This document shows, one piece after another, positions 34,101 through 46,934 of a stretch of 64,000 bases of DNA. Source of the DNA: Odontesthes bonariensis (lineage: Eukaryota; Chordata; Actinopteri; Atheriniformes; Atherinopsidae). The stretch is taken from assembly GCF_027942865.1 (NCBI RefSeq), contig NC_134524.1, positions 20,885,536-20,949,535 on the forward strand, read 5' to 3'. The number at the start of each line of letters is the position of its first letter. Position 1 is the first letter of the stretch. The position numbers and the translations under genes are program-made. The notes under the pieces were generated by a model. The model ran no database searches. It was given only the letters and a program-made list of their open reading frames with translations, and had not been told where the DNA came from.

Positions 34101-37100
34101 AGGAAAAGAAAGTAATCGGTGGATCCACCAAACATGGAGAAATGTACGGAACTTTTACTCTGCCATTTTCATTTTAAAGTTCGTCCAGACGGCGGAGTCG
34201 ACAGAACCAAAGTCATCTGTAAACACTGCCAAGTTGAATTATCTTATCACATTAGTAGTTCCAGTCTAAAATATCACTTAAAGGCAAAACACACAACTGA
34301 TAGCAGCAAGTCATTCAAGGAAACAGACAGTGGAGCGAGGCTTCTACATAAAAATGCTGATGTTAAAAGTGTGTTTGCACAACAAATGTTATGGCACTTT
34401 CATTCATATGGCAGCACATTTAAAATAAAACTAAATGCTAAAGGCTATACACTACTTTTGAATTCATTTTTGGATTTTGCGTACAAATGCGATTAATCGT
34501 GATTAATCAGGGAAATCATGTGATTAATTAGATTAAAAATTATAATCGTTGCCCAGCCCTAATTTTGAGTGAATACAGCCTAAGCGCACTCCCGGATTTG
34601 GCTGCTCTGTGAGTCTACAGCAGGACACAGGTTGGTAAATGCAAAAAACAAAAAACAAAGCTGCAAATCAGAGCAATAAGATGCAGTTCCCTGGTTATTT
34701 TATGACAGCGCTGTCATGTGTGTAAGAAGTCCCAGGAACACCCACAGCCTTTAGAAATGAGTAACATTACAAGATCTTCACTGAATGCAGCTGAAGCATC
34801 TATCAGCTCCTTTAAAAAAAAAAAAGCCCCGTGCTGTTTAAGTTCTGGGTGCTCGCGGTCAAAATGGGACGATATGAGTTTTTTTTTTCTTTACCTTTTT
34901 ACCACTGTATATTACATCGACTGACCTTTTTAAACGGTCATAAACAAAATGTGGTAAAAAGGGTATAAACTTGAGGAGGGTGCTGCAGTTCATACTTACG
35001 GCCTTTGGTCACTGTGGAAAGCTCCTTAGTCTCGCTTGTAGCCATCAAAAACGCAGACAGAAGTCCTGCAATCCAAACAATTATTTGAATATATTTATTT
35101 CCAGCTGCTGGAAAATGTTTAACTGCAATGATTTTTTTACTCTTTCTGATCTCTGCTCTTTGATAACCGTAACAAAAAAAAGCACAAGGGTCACAGAGAA
35201 CAAGAAATAGTTTATTTTCTATAAAATAATAACCAAATGTACAAAAAACAAGCATCCCTAAGTTTTTTCCAGCTTGCTCATAGATTCCTGACCATTTGAT
35301 TGGCTTATAATGAATCAGTAATACATTGTTTTATTCCTTGTTTCATTCTTAATCAGAACTTAATCCCTCAGTAAATGGCTGACAATAAATAGGAATTTAC
35401 ACCAGAGAGAGGTTAAAGAGTTAATCATATTGAATACATATTACATAATAAATTCATACCGGCCTGAACAATGAATGACCTCATTTAAACATTTGTTTTC
35501 TATTTGCATTTTCCATTTCTTTGCTCTTCCTTTCCGGATTAACTGTCGATTTGCTTTGTAAATGAACTTCTCCCTTTAGCCTCTCAGTTCAGCACCTCTG
35601 TCATACATTCTTTAAACGTTAAACTCACAAAACCAAATGATTTATTGGTTATTTCAGCGTAACAAACCCAGCAGGTCTATTCCACTCATAAACAGGATGA
35701 GTGGAATAGACAGCTGCTGATGCTGCTGGGAGTCAGAATGCTTTATAGGATTTGGTAAGGTGAAACTTAGTGGAAACGAGCACTTATTTCGAGAAGGAGC
35801 ATACAATTCAACAAAGATGGAAACGGTTCAGCAGTTTTTTCCCACTCGCATGTTATGTCCTGTTGCAGCTGCCGGCATTTCTCTTATCTCAGAACTGATT
35901 CCAACTCTACCCGTAGTTGTTCTCCGTCCAACACCAATTACCACATTTCTTATTGCCATATACAGTCAGGGAACTTACAATGGAATCAATACATGTGATA
36001 CATTGAAATCTGAATTTTCCCAATAGTGGTCATAGCCGTAAATATTGAATAATAAATATTATTGATTTCTATTGAGGAAACACTGGAGGCAGGCAAAGAA
36101 TCGCACAATTGTTCAATTCTGAAATTTTCTGGACCAGAAAAGAAAAGACAAGAAACTGAATTTAAAGCATACGTATATTTGATAGAATAAAGAGATAAAC
36201 CAGTAAAACAGAGATACGTAATCTGTCTGCAAAAAGAAGTCATTCTGAAGTTTTTCTCCAATCATTCTCCTGCTTTACAACAACAAATTGCTTTAAACAA
36301 GTAAATGTATTTAGAATGTATTACAGCCTCAGACTGTATATGGAAATTTGAGGGGAAATTGTAAATCATTTTTGCATTTCTATCTTGACCAATGTTAACA
36401 ATGTGCCCGGCTTATCGAATTATCTTAATCATCAAAAGTTTATGTTGTTCAAGCTCGCGCTCCCTGAGGAAACATAGTTTATGCTAACTTCACTGTTAAT
36501 TTGGCTACAATAACAATACAGTTCAACTTGCTGTAAAGAATCTGTCAGATCACGTGGAGTTTTCTGAAATCATTCTCACATTTGACCTCACAGGAGCTTC
36601 AGCTACGTGAGACGGATTGAAAACGCCATCATGCTTACCAGGGTTGTGGCACCAAAAGGCTGGCTGTTGGAATTTAAATGTTTACTAGGATTCTTCAGTT
36701 TTTCTGGAACACTAAACCACTGGATAATAACTTTTGCAAGGGCTTTAGCTACAGTGAGTGCATCTGAATGCACCTAAATGCAAATGCATGGGAGTAATGG
36801 TCTCATGCCACTGATACATGCGTTGTCATTTACAGCCATTTCTGCATCTCTATCCTTCTCTTTTTTTTTCTTCTTCTCTTTTTTTTGGAATAAGCATCTG
36901 ACTTTATTTGATGCTTTTTTTACTTACTCTAAAGCATTTCTGCTTGTGGGTGTTATGCTTGAATATATCTATTCCTCTTGAAAAGCTGTATATCAGCTGT
37001 ATGCGTGTTTTTTCTTGATACTGTATGATATCGTTTAAAAACAAAGCCTGTAGACTGGCATTTCGTATTTTCTATCAATACTTGAAACATAAAAAAATAC

Positions 37101-37277
37101 ATTTTTGCGTATTTTTGGTGAGATTTACCTGCACAAATGACAGCTTTAGGATACATAGCTGTAGAAGAAAAAAAGAAAGAAAAGAGCAACAGCATCACAA
37201 ATTACCACCAGCAAACGATTCATGACAACTTTTTTTTAGATCAAAAATGTAAAAGTACCTGTTATGATGAAGTGCAT
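31186..37277 (-). CDS. Secreted protein with two C-type lectin domains
   Basis: Exons in transcript order: 37259-37277, 37129-37158, 35000-35065, 33206-33538, 31186-31538 (stop). All phases match; 266 aa. The first three exons give a signal peptide (MHFIITAMYPKAV then AGLLSAFL). A second in-frame ATG at 37156 would give 259 aa. Domain 1, in the 33.2-kb exon, has the WIGL core and a WNVDDC stretch but no EPN or QPD. Domain 2, in the last exon, has WIGL and an EPN triplet (mannose-type in the family), but the usual WND is WAD, so calcium and sugar binding are uncertain. No membrane segment follows, so it should be secreted. Introns hold a TTAA foldback element and a hAT copy. The two-domain layout resembles fish mannose-receptor-like or ladderlectin-type expansions. 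Confidence 0.85.
31566..32259. mobile_element. TTAA-flanked foldback element, copy 2 (lectin intron)
   Basis: Same family as 1387-2065: TTAA-AGGGATAGTTCGCC ends, near-palindromic halves, TTAA on both sides (31566-31569, 32256-32259). It lies just upstream of the last lectin exon. Confidence 0.85.
33930..34561 (+). mobile_element. hAT element with BED-finger ORF (lectin intron)
   Basis: Ends TAGGGCTGGGCGA and its near reverse complement. Perfect 8-bp duplication ATTTTGAG at 33922-33929 and 34562-34569. The + strand frame 34119-34496 begins MDPPNMEKC and has a BED zinc finger (CKHC followed by two spaced His), then breaks off; the rest of the transposase is deleted. The perfect duplication suggests fairly recent insertion. 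Confidence 0.9.
35066..37128 (-). other. Lectin intron, no further features seen
   Basis: About 2 kb of AT-rich intron between the signal-peptide exons. No clear transposon ends were recognised. Confidence 0.4.
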
Positions 37278-38744
37278 CCTTCGTGGTTCGCCTCCAGAGC
37301 CCAATGCCTTCATCTCTGTGAAGGTCAGAAGTGTTTGCATGCAATGGAAGGATGGTGTTTTAAATGTACATTTGGCTGTTGGTGTACCATAACAGATTTA
37401 CATAAGAATCCAGAGGAAGAATCCTGGCCGAATTGTTAGTCCGAGAAGTCCAACAAATCACTTCAGAAAGAGATCTCGAGAATTCTCGCATGAATAAGAG
37501 AAGCACAATTAAGGTCAAGTAAATAATCAATACTCGAGAAAACCATTTAGCTCCATCAGGATACTTTTACCATCTCTTCCACACTCTACAACACACTATT
37601 AGACATACTATAGCCATCAAATGTTCAACCTTAGTTATTCAGCAGCACAACCAAACTAAACAACATTTAGCCAAACTGTTACATTGACAGAGTATGGGCA
37701 TCTCTGTTTTTAAACTCAAAGTGTGGCACTGTAAAGAGAGACTCTGTTTATTCAGGTTTAACTTCATAATTACGGTCAAAATACATAGCAGCGTGTTATG
37801 GTTTGATGGGGGCGGAGAGAAGAGGACCCAAATGCAGATACCAAACCGGTGGTTCGTAGAAACTTAATATGAGGTGTACTTTTTAAAACAAAGAAAGCAA
37901 AAAGGCGGCGGAGCCAGAAAACCATCAACTAAACTGTGAAAACAAAAAAAAATTAAATGACAGAACAAACCAGACAAGTGGTGAGCAGAGGTCCGTTTCA
38001 CGTAGCAGGTTTAGTGAAAACTCTGAGTAGGTTAACCCTGAAATGAGGGAAACCCTGAGTTTTCCGTTTCACAAAGGGAGGTAACTCAACCCCGAGAAAG
38101 AGGGGTAACTCTACCCTGTTTCACAAAGAGAGGTAACTTAACCTCTCGGTCAGTTACCGGAGTAACAGACTCTCTGAACCTAACCTGGTCGGGACCAGGT
38201 TTTATTCAAGAAACCTTGAGTTTCTTTCTGTCTCCGCCCTCTTTCAGCCACACACGCCATTTGATTTCCTCATTCATTCATTCAGCAGAGCGAGTTCTTC
38301 TACTTCTATAAGTCCATTAGGCACAGTAGGAGGCAACTTTTTTCACGAACATGTCCTTTTGACAACGATCCCGTGGATGAAGGTGCAGCATTATTGCGCA
38401 GAGAAATAAATATTCGTCGGAGATGGTTATCAGACCGCGCATAGATTTTTGCATTTACAGACAATTATCTTTTTGAGCGGCACCATCAGAATGTGTTGGG
38501 ACAAAAGAAAAAAAAGACATAAAAGACAAATAAATATTTGTATGAATAGGCTTAAAAAAAGACATATATAGGCCTATTATATTTTATAAAGGCACTCGTG
38601 TCTTGGGGGTGGATTCCCTCAGCCTTTGGCCTCCCGTTAGAGGTGGCGGTGCTGGCCACCACCCGTTTTACGGGCATCTGCCTTCTTTCTGTTGGCTCAG
38701 TAGAAGTCTGTGTTAGTTTAAATAGGCTTAATTATTTAACAGAA

Positions 38745-38963
38745 CATGATATAGATGATGACTCTAAATTGTCCTTCGGAGTGACTGTGAGTGTGTGTGG
38801 TTGTTTGTCTCGTTTGTCTCTGTGTGGCCCTGTGATGGACTGGCGGCCTGTCCAGGGTGTACCCCGCCTCTTGCCCATTGACTGCTGGGATAGGCTCCAG
38901 CCCCCCCGCGACCCAACTGACGGATTCAGCGGTGTATAGATAATGGATGGATGGATGGTATAG
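38745..38963 (+). mobile_element. LINE 3' end with GGAT-repeat tail
   Basis: Contains the widespread GTGATGGACTGGCGGCCTGT block and GGATAGGCTCCAGC, ending in ATGGATGGATGG. It resembles the 3' tail of an RTE-like fish LINE; the exact clade is unsure. Confidence 0.6.
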
Positions 38964-40583
38964 ATGAGAAGACATAGTTTATGTGTGTGAAAACAGCATT
39001 ATGTTGGGAATAAAATAACTGCACAGTCAAATAGCCACTTAATATTTACTTTACAGTGTAAAACATGATCAAAATGAGGTACCTCCATGCCGAGGTCTCA
39101 CCTGTTTGAACAATGTTTTTATATTTCATCTTAAACTGCTGCCAAGAGCGCTTCTCCCCCGCGGGATTGCACCTAAATGAAATAAATGAATGGGCTACCA
39201 TTCAAGCAGTTTTCCTGTAATATTATTATGATTGCAAAGGACTACATTCAAACTTACACTTTTGCTGCTGCAACGGTGTTGCACTTATTTCTAAAAACGT
39301 AATGAAACTTGCCGTATGAGCGCATTAAGATTTCCAATTCGAGGTTGGTAAAAAACGTAGCCCCTCCTCTTCCCCATTGCCATGATGACTCGTCGAATCG
39401 GGGCTCCATTGATGCTGGCTTTTTAAAGGACTTATGAAACGAATTTTAATTGTTGGAATTTCACAGTTTTTGCTGCTGATTCTAAAGGTTCCAAGCCTTG
39501 CGATTAAAATGAGATATTGTCTGGATAATAATTTATCCGGGAAGTCATGTTAAAACTGGCTCAAAAGGAGCCACATTTTGTCTTTTTGTGCGAATTCATT
39601 TTTTTATGCGTGACGTCATAGGGTTGACACAGAAGTTCTGGTAGTCTAACTGTAATGGCGGCGTCTATGGCTAAGACATCAAAGCACGGTGGAAAATATT
39701 GTGTTGCTGGAGGGCCAAGTCAAGGCCGGATTAACTATATGGGCCTGCGGCACAGTGCCCAGGGGCACCAACCATTCACAGCCAGTGGGGGGGCACCACA
39801 CGACAAACTTTAAAAATAGTTTTTTCATGAATGTTTGTACACTTAAAATGATTACACTTGACATAAATATTCATATAAAATTCATTATTAAAACTAATGT
39901 GATAAGAACAGCAACGATATATCATAATTCTGAGCAATAGTGGCCTAATGTGAACATTAACCCCCCTCCCTCAACCTGTCAGTTGAGCCATTCCACTTAT
40001 GGTGAAATGCATCATGTTTTTTAAAAAACGCGGTAAAAATAAAAATAAATGGATAGACATCAATTGAGTGGTTGTGCGAAGAGAAAAATAAAAAGACTCC
40101 AGGCGTTTAGCGGCAATTAAAAATGTTCCATTGTTAGATCGTTTCTTTATAAAAACATCGACAACTGCTGTCACAACCAGCTGGCTATTGCTAACGGTCC
40201 CACCATCTACCACAACCGGGCGGCTAAATATGCAGCATCAGAACGGCACGACGGTAAGAAAACCAGGTTTCTTACAAATGATCTCTTCCAATGCCAGCTG
40301 CCGAACAAACAGTCAGTGTCTAGAGATTGGCTAATATATTCCCCTTCAACCGGCATGGTGTATTGTTTTGCGTGTAAATGCCTGGCCGGGCAGCAAAATG
40401 CTTTCACCGAGGGGTACAGTGACTGGAAACACCCGGACAGAGTCACAGCCCACGAGAAGAGCGCAAGCCACTGCGAGTGTCTGCTCTCACTTCTCAGGAG
40501 GTCACGGAATGCGGGTACGGTTGACGTTGTTCTCATTGGAAGTATTGGAGAGAGGTGTTGCGACGCATCGTGGCCGTGATGAA

Positions 40584-42162
40584 CAGGGTGCTTGCGCAAG
40601 TCTTGAAAGTCTTAATAAGTATGGAATTTTGAAGCACTGTTTTCCAGACCTTGAAAAGTCTTGGATTTTGTGTGAAAGTCTTAATAAAGTATGGAAAATA
40701 AATGTATGGTAGAATGTTACAGTATGCTCAAAGGCATTTTGAAATGAGAAATAGGAAGGTAGACTATAAAACTATAATTTTACTAACTGCTCACTTACTG
40801 TATTAGTCTAATGGGATGAGATGTGAGTGAAGAGACTGAATTCTACATACATTCATCCATCCATTCATTTTTATAGATAGTTTTTATGACACTTGTTTGA
40901 TGTGAAATTCATGTACTTGTGATTTTCATGTTTTGAAACGTTTTCATCAGTAAAAGTAGCCTGGGAATTCCCATGCTGCTTTGCGCTCGATTTCATTCTC
41001 ACTGCAAAGTCAGCCTGGAAACCACCACCCTTATTTTTGCTAGAATTTGGGAACCAATCACAGAACGATGGGGGGGAGCAAGACGATGACGACGTCTATG
41101 CGCTACACCGAAGCTTGTAGAGCGTTAATCCAACATGACAGCGGACACAACGTTACCGTTCAATGCAGCCTTAGAAAGTGTTTCGGAGTAGATTCACCCT
41201 GGGGTCATTTGAACCGTGATATCCAGCCAAGTAGCCCCCCCGAAGTTTTTCCGATATTGCCTGAACATCAGCTGAGTTACCGAGTTATCCCAAATAGCTT
41301 AGTAGGCTACAAGCGCTAACGGACCCTGGCAGTATCTCCAAAATTACCACACTAAAATCACATGTCATGACACCAAACTTCTACAGTAGCACAAATATGG
41401 TCTGTACTCACCAAACGATGCATTTGGAAGTTTGTACATAGTCCAGGAGTTTATTATTATCATCAACACAAGCCTGATAGCTTTTCTGCTGCTAAAGCTT
41501 CGTTGACGTCACTTCTGGGAGCTGGGAGCTTCAAAGTAAGATGAGGGTTGATCTACTACTGTAGACAACAAAGCAAGGCTGCTCAATTTCTCCATTGATA
41601 AAATAAATTCACAACTCTACAACCTAAAAATTCATGTAGAATATAGCATATAGGCCTACTTTGTTGTCAATTTGACTAGCTTAGAGCGCAAGTTTACTTT
41701 TATTTTCCATTTTTTTTTCTTCTTCCTCGTCGAATTTCTGTCGTCATCTGGTATAAGTGATACAATTGGCTATGAATCGCGCGCAAAGCAGCATGGGAAG
41801 AACCTGACGTCATTTGATAGACATTCGTAGCGCCCAATAAACGGCTCTAGGCATTCGTAACCACGCCTCAAATACGAGAAAATGCACACCTAGTTCCCAG
41901 ACCACCATCTCATTGAGATTGTGGACGCGTCAGCCAGGCTACAGTAAAAGCACAATTTACTGTGAATAATGCATTTGTTCATTGAATACTAGCCTATGAA
42001 AATGAACATTTCTTATAAACACAGTTGGTACAATCTGAAGTAGGCAGTAGGCACACAAGTTACAAGTACATAAAGTTAAGGTCCTGGGGAAAAAAAGTAT
42101 CACTTTTAAAAAAGTCTGGAAAAAGTCTGGAATTTTGATTTGGAAAAAGAGCAAGCACCCTG
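40584..42162. mobile_element. CAGGGTGCTTGC element, level 4 of the nest
   Basis: Ends CAGGGTGCTTGC and its exact reverse complement GCAAGCACCCTG, with longer imperfect inverted repeats (AAGTCTTGAAAGTC versus AAAAGTCTGG stretches). No convincing target duplication found, so family is open. Confidence 0.65.
40957..41941. mobile_element. TAGCCTGG-family element, copy 2, level 5 of the nest
   Basis: Ends TAGCCTGGG and CCAGGCTA, flanked by perfect 9-bp CAGTAAAAG (40948-40956, 41942-41950). Its middle (about 41180-41640) is homologous to the element at 63561-64000. Confidence 0.85.
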
Positions 42163-42696
42163 ATTAAGTTTTTAAGTGTGCGTGGTTTGGCATTCCGGGG
42201 AGACAACTTATGGTGCTCTGGGACGGCTGTGGCAATGACGTCCCCCTGGATAATAGGAGTGTTGTTAGTGCTCTTTGGATGCTCTTTGAATTAATAATAT
42301 ATTTCAATATAGACAAATGCTCTTCAAATTGATACACATTTTGAATCTGTGAATATATGGATGCTGTTTGGATTGATACTGAATTGAATTGATTGGTTTT
42401 AAATGGAGATATTTGAATAATCCTACATAATGTATATAGATAGATGCTGCTTTAATTGTTACTGATTTTGAATGAATACGTTTGAAAATGTAGCCTTGGG
42501 GCACTTGAGGTTTAGTGCCCAGGGGCACCACATTGACTTAATACGGCCCTGGGCCAAGTGGTGTTTGTTGCAAAAATAGCAGCTTCACTGAAGGCATCTC
42601 TCTGCACATGTTTCCCAAACTAAAAAATACTGGAACTGAGGCTGACAAGGAGAAGGCAAAGACAGGAGCACGGTGGATCGTATCACTGCCTGCTGC

Positions 42697-42775
42697 CGCC
42701 TGCCGATAGCTGCACCTGTTACGGTCTTTGCTGCTCGGAAGCAGGGGACTGCTCGCTCTGCTCTTCGGTCTGCAC
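42697..42775. repeat. Fragment of the TTAA foldback family
   Basis: GCTGCACCTGTTACGGT and GGAAGCAGGGGACTGCTCG match the centre of the elements at 1387 and 31566. No TTAA ends nearby, so only an internal piece. Confidence 0.7.
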
Positions 42776-44810
42776 ACATATCCAGCTAGAATTTGGCGAC
42801 GTTGTGAGTGGCTGGCCGTCTACCTCTGCTAGCTTTTTTTGTGTTTTGTCATGTTTTTATCGTTTTCATCACTACTGATGCATGATCGCCTGAGTCTCTT
42901 GAAAATCAGAGATTCTGTGGACATAATATCGATCACGTCAACGATCAAAGCCACCGCCACCTGTTTTGGCGTCTGTACCCTCTTACCTATGGCATCTACC
43001 TGGTCGGTTGCCACGCAACAGCCGTCGCAGAAGACGTGGAAAGAGAGGTGGAGTAATATGCCGGCTGAAAGCCCACCTGGCTTTGCCCTCCACCAACAAC
43101 GCTCGCCATCTGCTGTCTGGTCTCTCCGGTGATTGGCTCCGTGGATCAGTCCTACCGATGGCTGCTGTCAGTCGTGCCGAGGCCGGGTGCCCATCTCCCT
43201 GCCGCCGACCCGTGAGGATCCGCAGACGGGGCCGCGCACTGGAGGATCTCCAACCCGTTAATCCACGCCATTGTTTATTAAGCTTACATTAAAACCATGT
43301 TATTATCACATACGTTTTTTTTTAAGTGGCTGGATTTCAAAGTGCCCCTTCGTTAGGTTTCAACGTGTCAAAGACAGCGCAGCAGAATGCCATATCTGCG
43401 AAACCGGCATGTTCAAATCTTTTCCAGTTTACCACAGCAAACATACACTATTGTGTCATTTGATTGATAACATCTTAATAATAATCAGCGTGTAGTAGGA
43501 GCGATGGCTGTTTTGTGCCCGCCGATCCTGTACCAAAAATGGTAACTTTAATTTCCATTACCCATACGGGAGGTGCAGAGAGCCTCTACAATATAGATAT
43601 TAAATCAATTTGTGTGGCTTAAATTCAACGAAAGTTTTTCCACATAATGTTAGAGGTGTGTTCTTTCGATCTGCTGATGTTTGTATCAGAATTTTGGTTC
43701 CTTTATGAGATATAGGTCCATCAAATGTATGTTGTTTTCGCAGCCAACCATACTAGCAAATAAGGGAGTCAACCCTATGACGTCACGGTCATGTGGCCAA
43801 TTTCGCACCAAAGGCCACATAATTCACACTTTTAAATGGCCGTTTTAACAAGTTATGCCCGGAAAATTTAGTGCAAGTTGGATTGATGGTTTTAGAAAAA
43901 GACAAAAATTTCATTTGAATGATAGATGAATATTTGTTTCAGTTCATCTTTAAAGTTGTGGTGCACACGCAAAACTCAAGGTGAACCTACTCAGAGTTGA
44001 TTAAACTCACTCAAATCAGTGTTTCTGGAACTGAAAACTCAGGGTTTTCTATCTCAGAGTAGATCAACTCAGAGATCAGGAATAGACTCAGAGTATGTTG
44101 AACCTGCTTTGTGAAACGGACCCCAGGCCAGGAAGGGGGAAGACAATCGGGTCGGGCGGCCCTTCTAATGAGGTGTCCCTTATTAATTTTTCAGGGAGTT
44201 GGCAACCCTAGCGACGTGCTACTTTAGCGACATTCAACAACAAAACAGAACAAAACAAAACCCGGTAAAAGTAAGGAGAGAAGAAAAAAACACCACCAAG
44301 AAGCTAATATGGAGAGCGGGGAGGCCACCGTGTTCATGGTCTGCATGATGGTGATATTAATCACATCAGGCGTCTAATATTGAGGCTGGAAGAGCACACA
44401 GAGAGTCAGGAGACGAAGGATCGAGTGCAGGCGAAACTTTTTCATTTCATGAAGGTAGAAAGGAGAGCAGAGCGCCGCAGACAAAGGAGACAACGTGTAA
44501 GTTTAACTTATTAAACACCCGCCGGTTGTGTCCGTGTCATATGAGTAAACATTTCAGCCGTGATAGCATGACAAGGGACGTAGCTACCGACCACCACACA
44601 CCTACGTCAGATGTGTTCCTATAGAACCCAGAAAAGACCCGACCTCAGAGAAGGAGCTAAAATGGTTATAGGAACTGAGGGCCATGGTCTTGAGTTCCTG
44701 TATGTCCGAATGCGGGAGAAAACGGCCCCGTGGATTAAAAGGTTATAGGAACTGCCAAAGGTTCCTACAGTCCTATTGTTCAAAAACCTATAATAGGGTT
44801 TAATGCCATT

Positions 44811-45250
44811 GTGGAGATAATGAGGGAGAGAGAGGACCAGGTTCAGCTAAGGGAAAGAGTAATTTTGCTCAGAAACTCACTAAGACTAGGATCAGGGAAG
44901 GCAGTAGCACTGTTAAACCTTATTCAGGGAGCTACGAGTGAGAATGTTATTTACTCTGTCAAAACAGGCCGCACATCTGTTGTAGTTCCAGGAGGACAAA
45001 TACAGTGCATTAGCTGCTCAGTCAAAACGGGATTGATCCACCTGTTAATTTGGACCACTTGACCTGTGAACAACAAGCACTGGTTAAATAAGTTCTCTGT
45101 GAGGAATCAGGTGCATTCGCCAGAAAGAAAGATGAAGTTGGATACATGAAAAACTTAAAAATGGACATTAAGTTAACTGATGAAGTCCCAGTAGCCAAAA
45201 CGCACAATGCTATACCTCGACCCTTGTATGAGTTAGCTATTATATTCTAG
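44811..45250 (+). pseudogene. Ty3/Gypsy-like retrotransposon pol fragment, degenerate
   Basis: One frame reads a protease-to-RT linker-like segment (VVVPGGQIQCISCSVKTG); another, after a stop, has AFARKKDEVGYMK and a TPV-like block ending IPRPLYE, as found just before Gypsy reverse transcriptase. Frameshifts and stops show it is dead. Flanking LTRs were not defined. Confidence 0.55.
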
Positions 45251-46852
45251 AGCTACGGGTGTACTGCAAATTAATGCTTGTGTTGAGGACAACATTTTTG
45301 TTGCAGGGGAGGAATGTGGCACCTGGAATAAGACTTCACTATGTTTATATAGTCAGTTAATTGTACAATTTATTGTGAAAAGTATTATTGCACTCGCAAA
45401 TAGGTGGCAGTATAAGCTGTGACACTGAGTAGCAAACCTTTCAGAAGAAGAGTGCGTGAAAACGAAAAAGGAAGGAGACGCTCTTGTTCAGTGTGGATGT
45501 ACGTGAGATGCTAAGATACCTACAGCTTGTTGTTGAGAGTTTTACCTGTCACACCGGTGAAGTAATGAACTCTACATTTTCTACACCACTGAAGTCTTCA
45601 ATGTGTGCAAGCGGTGTAACATCAACAAACTGCTTGTGCTACAGATTGTAAAAAGTTTGACCCCTTTGTTAAATGATTCAACATGTTGAAAATGTTTCTC
45701 TTGTGCAGGAATGGCAGAGCTGTGCCTGATGTTTTCTTTATTCAGATCATTTTCTGATTTCTTGAATTTTTTTTCTCTTCCATTTCAAGTAACATTGGGA
45801 ATTCTATCAAAAGGTAGGCTACTCCTTTTCACCCCATTGTTTCATTTGATTTTTAAAGATTTGTAATGAGGGGATTTGTACTGACTAATATAAGTGTGCC
45901 AGATTACAAAGTGGTCTGTCTCACTTTATCAAATCAAGGCAATATTTTCTTTTATCTAAAATGTTAAACATCAGGATGAGCAGTAAAAGTCCAAATTAAA
46001 AAAAAAAAAAAGATGAATAAATAGTCCCAGATGGCCCAAGTTCACCCCCAAGGTAGCAATATTAATACATCTTTAGGGAGGTAACTGTAGCTTGGAAGTT
46101 ACAGTTTGAAATAGTTTCTTATTTTTAAATGGGCTAACAATAATCTCTCCAGTTGGAGGGTTTGAACGGGCTGTGCAACCAGAATTACAGGGGGTTAGCT
46201 GAGTTGGAAAATAGTTTGGCTACTTCTGTGTGTAAAGTTACTGTCTCCTTTCTACATCACAGACATTCAGACTGAAATTTAATTTGACGCCTTTTAATGA
46301 TATGAACAGCCAGTGCAAAACCCAAATGTTATTGTAGTACAAACAACCAGATCAAAGAAAAAGAAAAAAAAGCTTAAAAATTAAAAACTGTCGATTATAA
46401 TATATGATTTTCATAGAGATTACACATACTGAAAATAATTTTCATGTCAAAGTAATTATCACAATGTGTGAAACAAAACATCATAGACCAAATACCAAAA
46501 ACGAATAAGTATTTGAATTTAAAAAAAACGTCTTAACATGATTCAATAAACGTATGTATATCATCTCAAACTTACAGAAAATGAATAGAAATAGTTGGAA
46601 TTTCCATCTGTCAAGACATCATTTCCTTAAAAATGAATATAACACCATAGATACTTTTTCCCTATGTACAGTCATTGTAAAAGAAACTGTTAGGTAATTT
46701 CAAACTGATATCGTACATTTAACACTAAATCATTCATTTGACAGCTTCTGTCAGTATTATCGATGCTCCAGATTATATAAAGAAAACTAACAAATTATCT
46801 CATCAGCACGGATGAAGCTTCATGTACAATATATTGAAAAAGGGGATTATAC
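45251..46852. other. Intergenic, AT-rich
   Basis: No gene found. The first 350 bases could be remains of the Gypsy element. Confidence 0.4.
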
Positions 46853-46934
46853 TGGGGTCGTCTGTGGCGTAGTGGGTTAAGCAGCCGCCCCATGTACAGA
46901 GGCTACAGTCCTCGCTGCAGCGGGCCCCGGTTCC
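46853..46934 (+). mobile_element. Truncated tRNA-derived SINE head
   Basis: Matches the first 80 bases of the SINE at 5642 (TGGCGTAGTGGGTTAAGC, then GGGCCCCGGTTCCA). Body and tail missing. Confidence 0.85.

Larger units (their letters stand above)
39721..42551 (+). mobile_element. hAT element with TTF-type zinc finger transposase, level 3 of the nest
   Basis: Ends CAAGGCCGGATTAA and the reverse complement of CAGGGCCGTATTAA. Perfect 8-bp duplication GGCCAAGT at 39713-39720 and 42552-42559. Within 40210-40579 a + strand reading gives a TTF/ZMYM-type zinc finger: RDWLIYSPSTGMVYCFACKC, then SDWKHPDRVTAHEKSASH. The transposase is cut off by the insertion at 40584. Confidence 0.88.
39423..43953. 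mobile_element. TTAA-flanked element, level 2 of the nest
   Basis: Ends TTAAAGGACTTATGAAAC and the reverse complement of TTAAAGATGAACTGAAAC. Internal inverted segments near 39605 and 43775 share GACGTCATAGGGTTGAC. Contains the hAT at 39721-42551. Confidence 0.65.
37986..44126. mobile_element. PIF/Harbinger-type element, host of a nested transposon stack
   Basis: Left end AGGTCCGTTTCACGTAGCAG and right end complementary to GGGTCCGTTTCACAAAGCAG, flanked by CAG at both sides (37986-37988, 44124-44126). A 3-bp duplication fits PIF/Harbinger. The interior is mostly later insertions. Other copies or ends lie at 62950-62987 and 63405 onward, also next to CAG. Confidence 0.75.
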
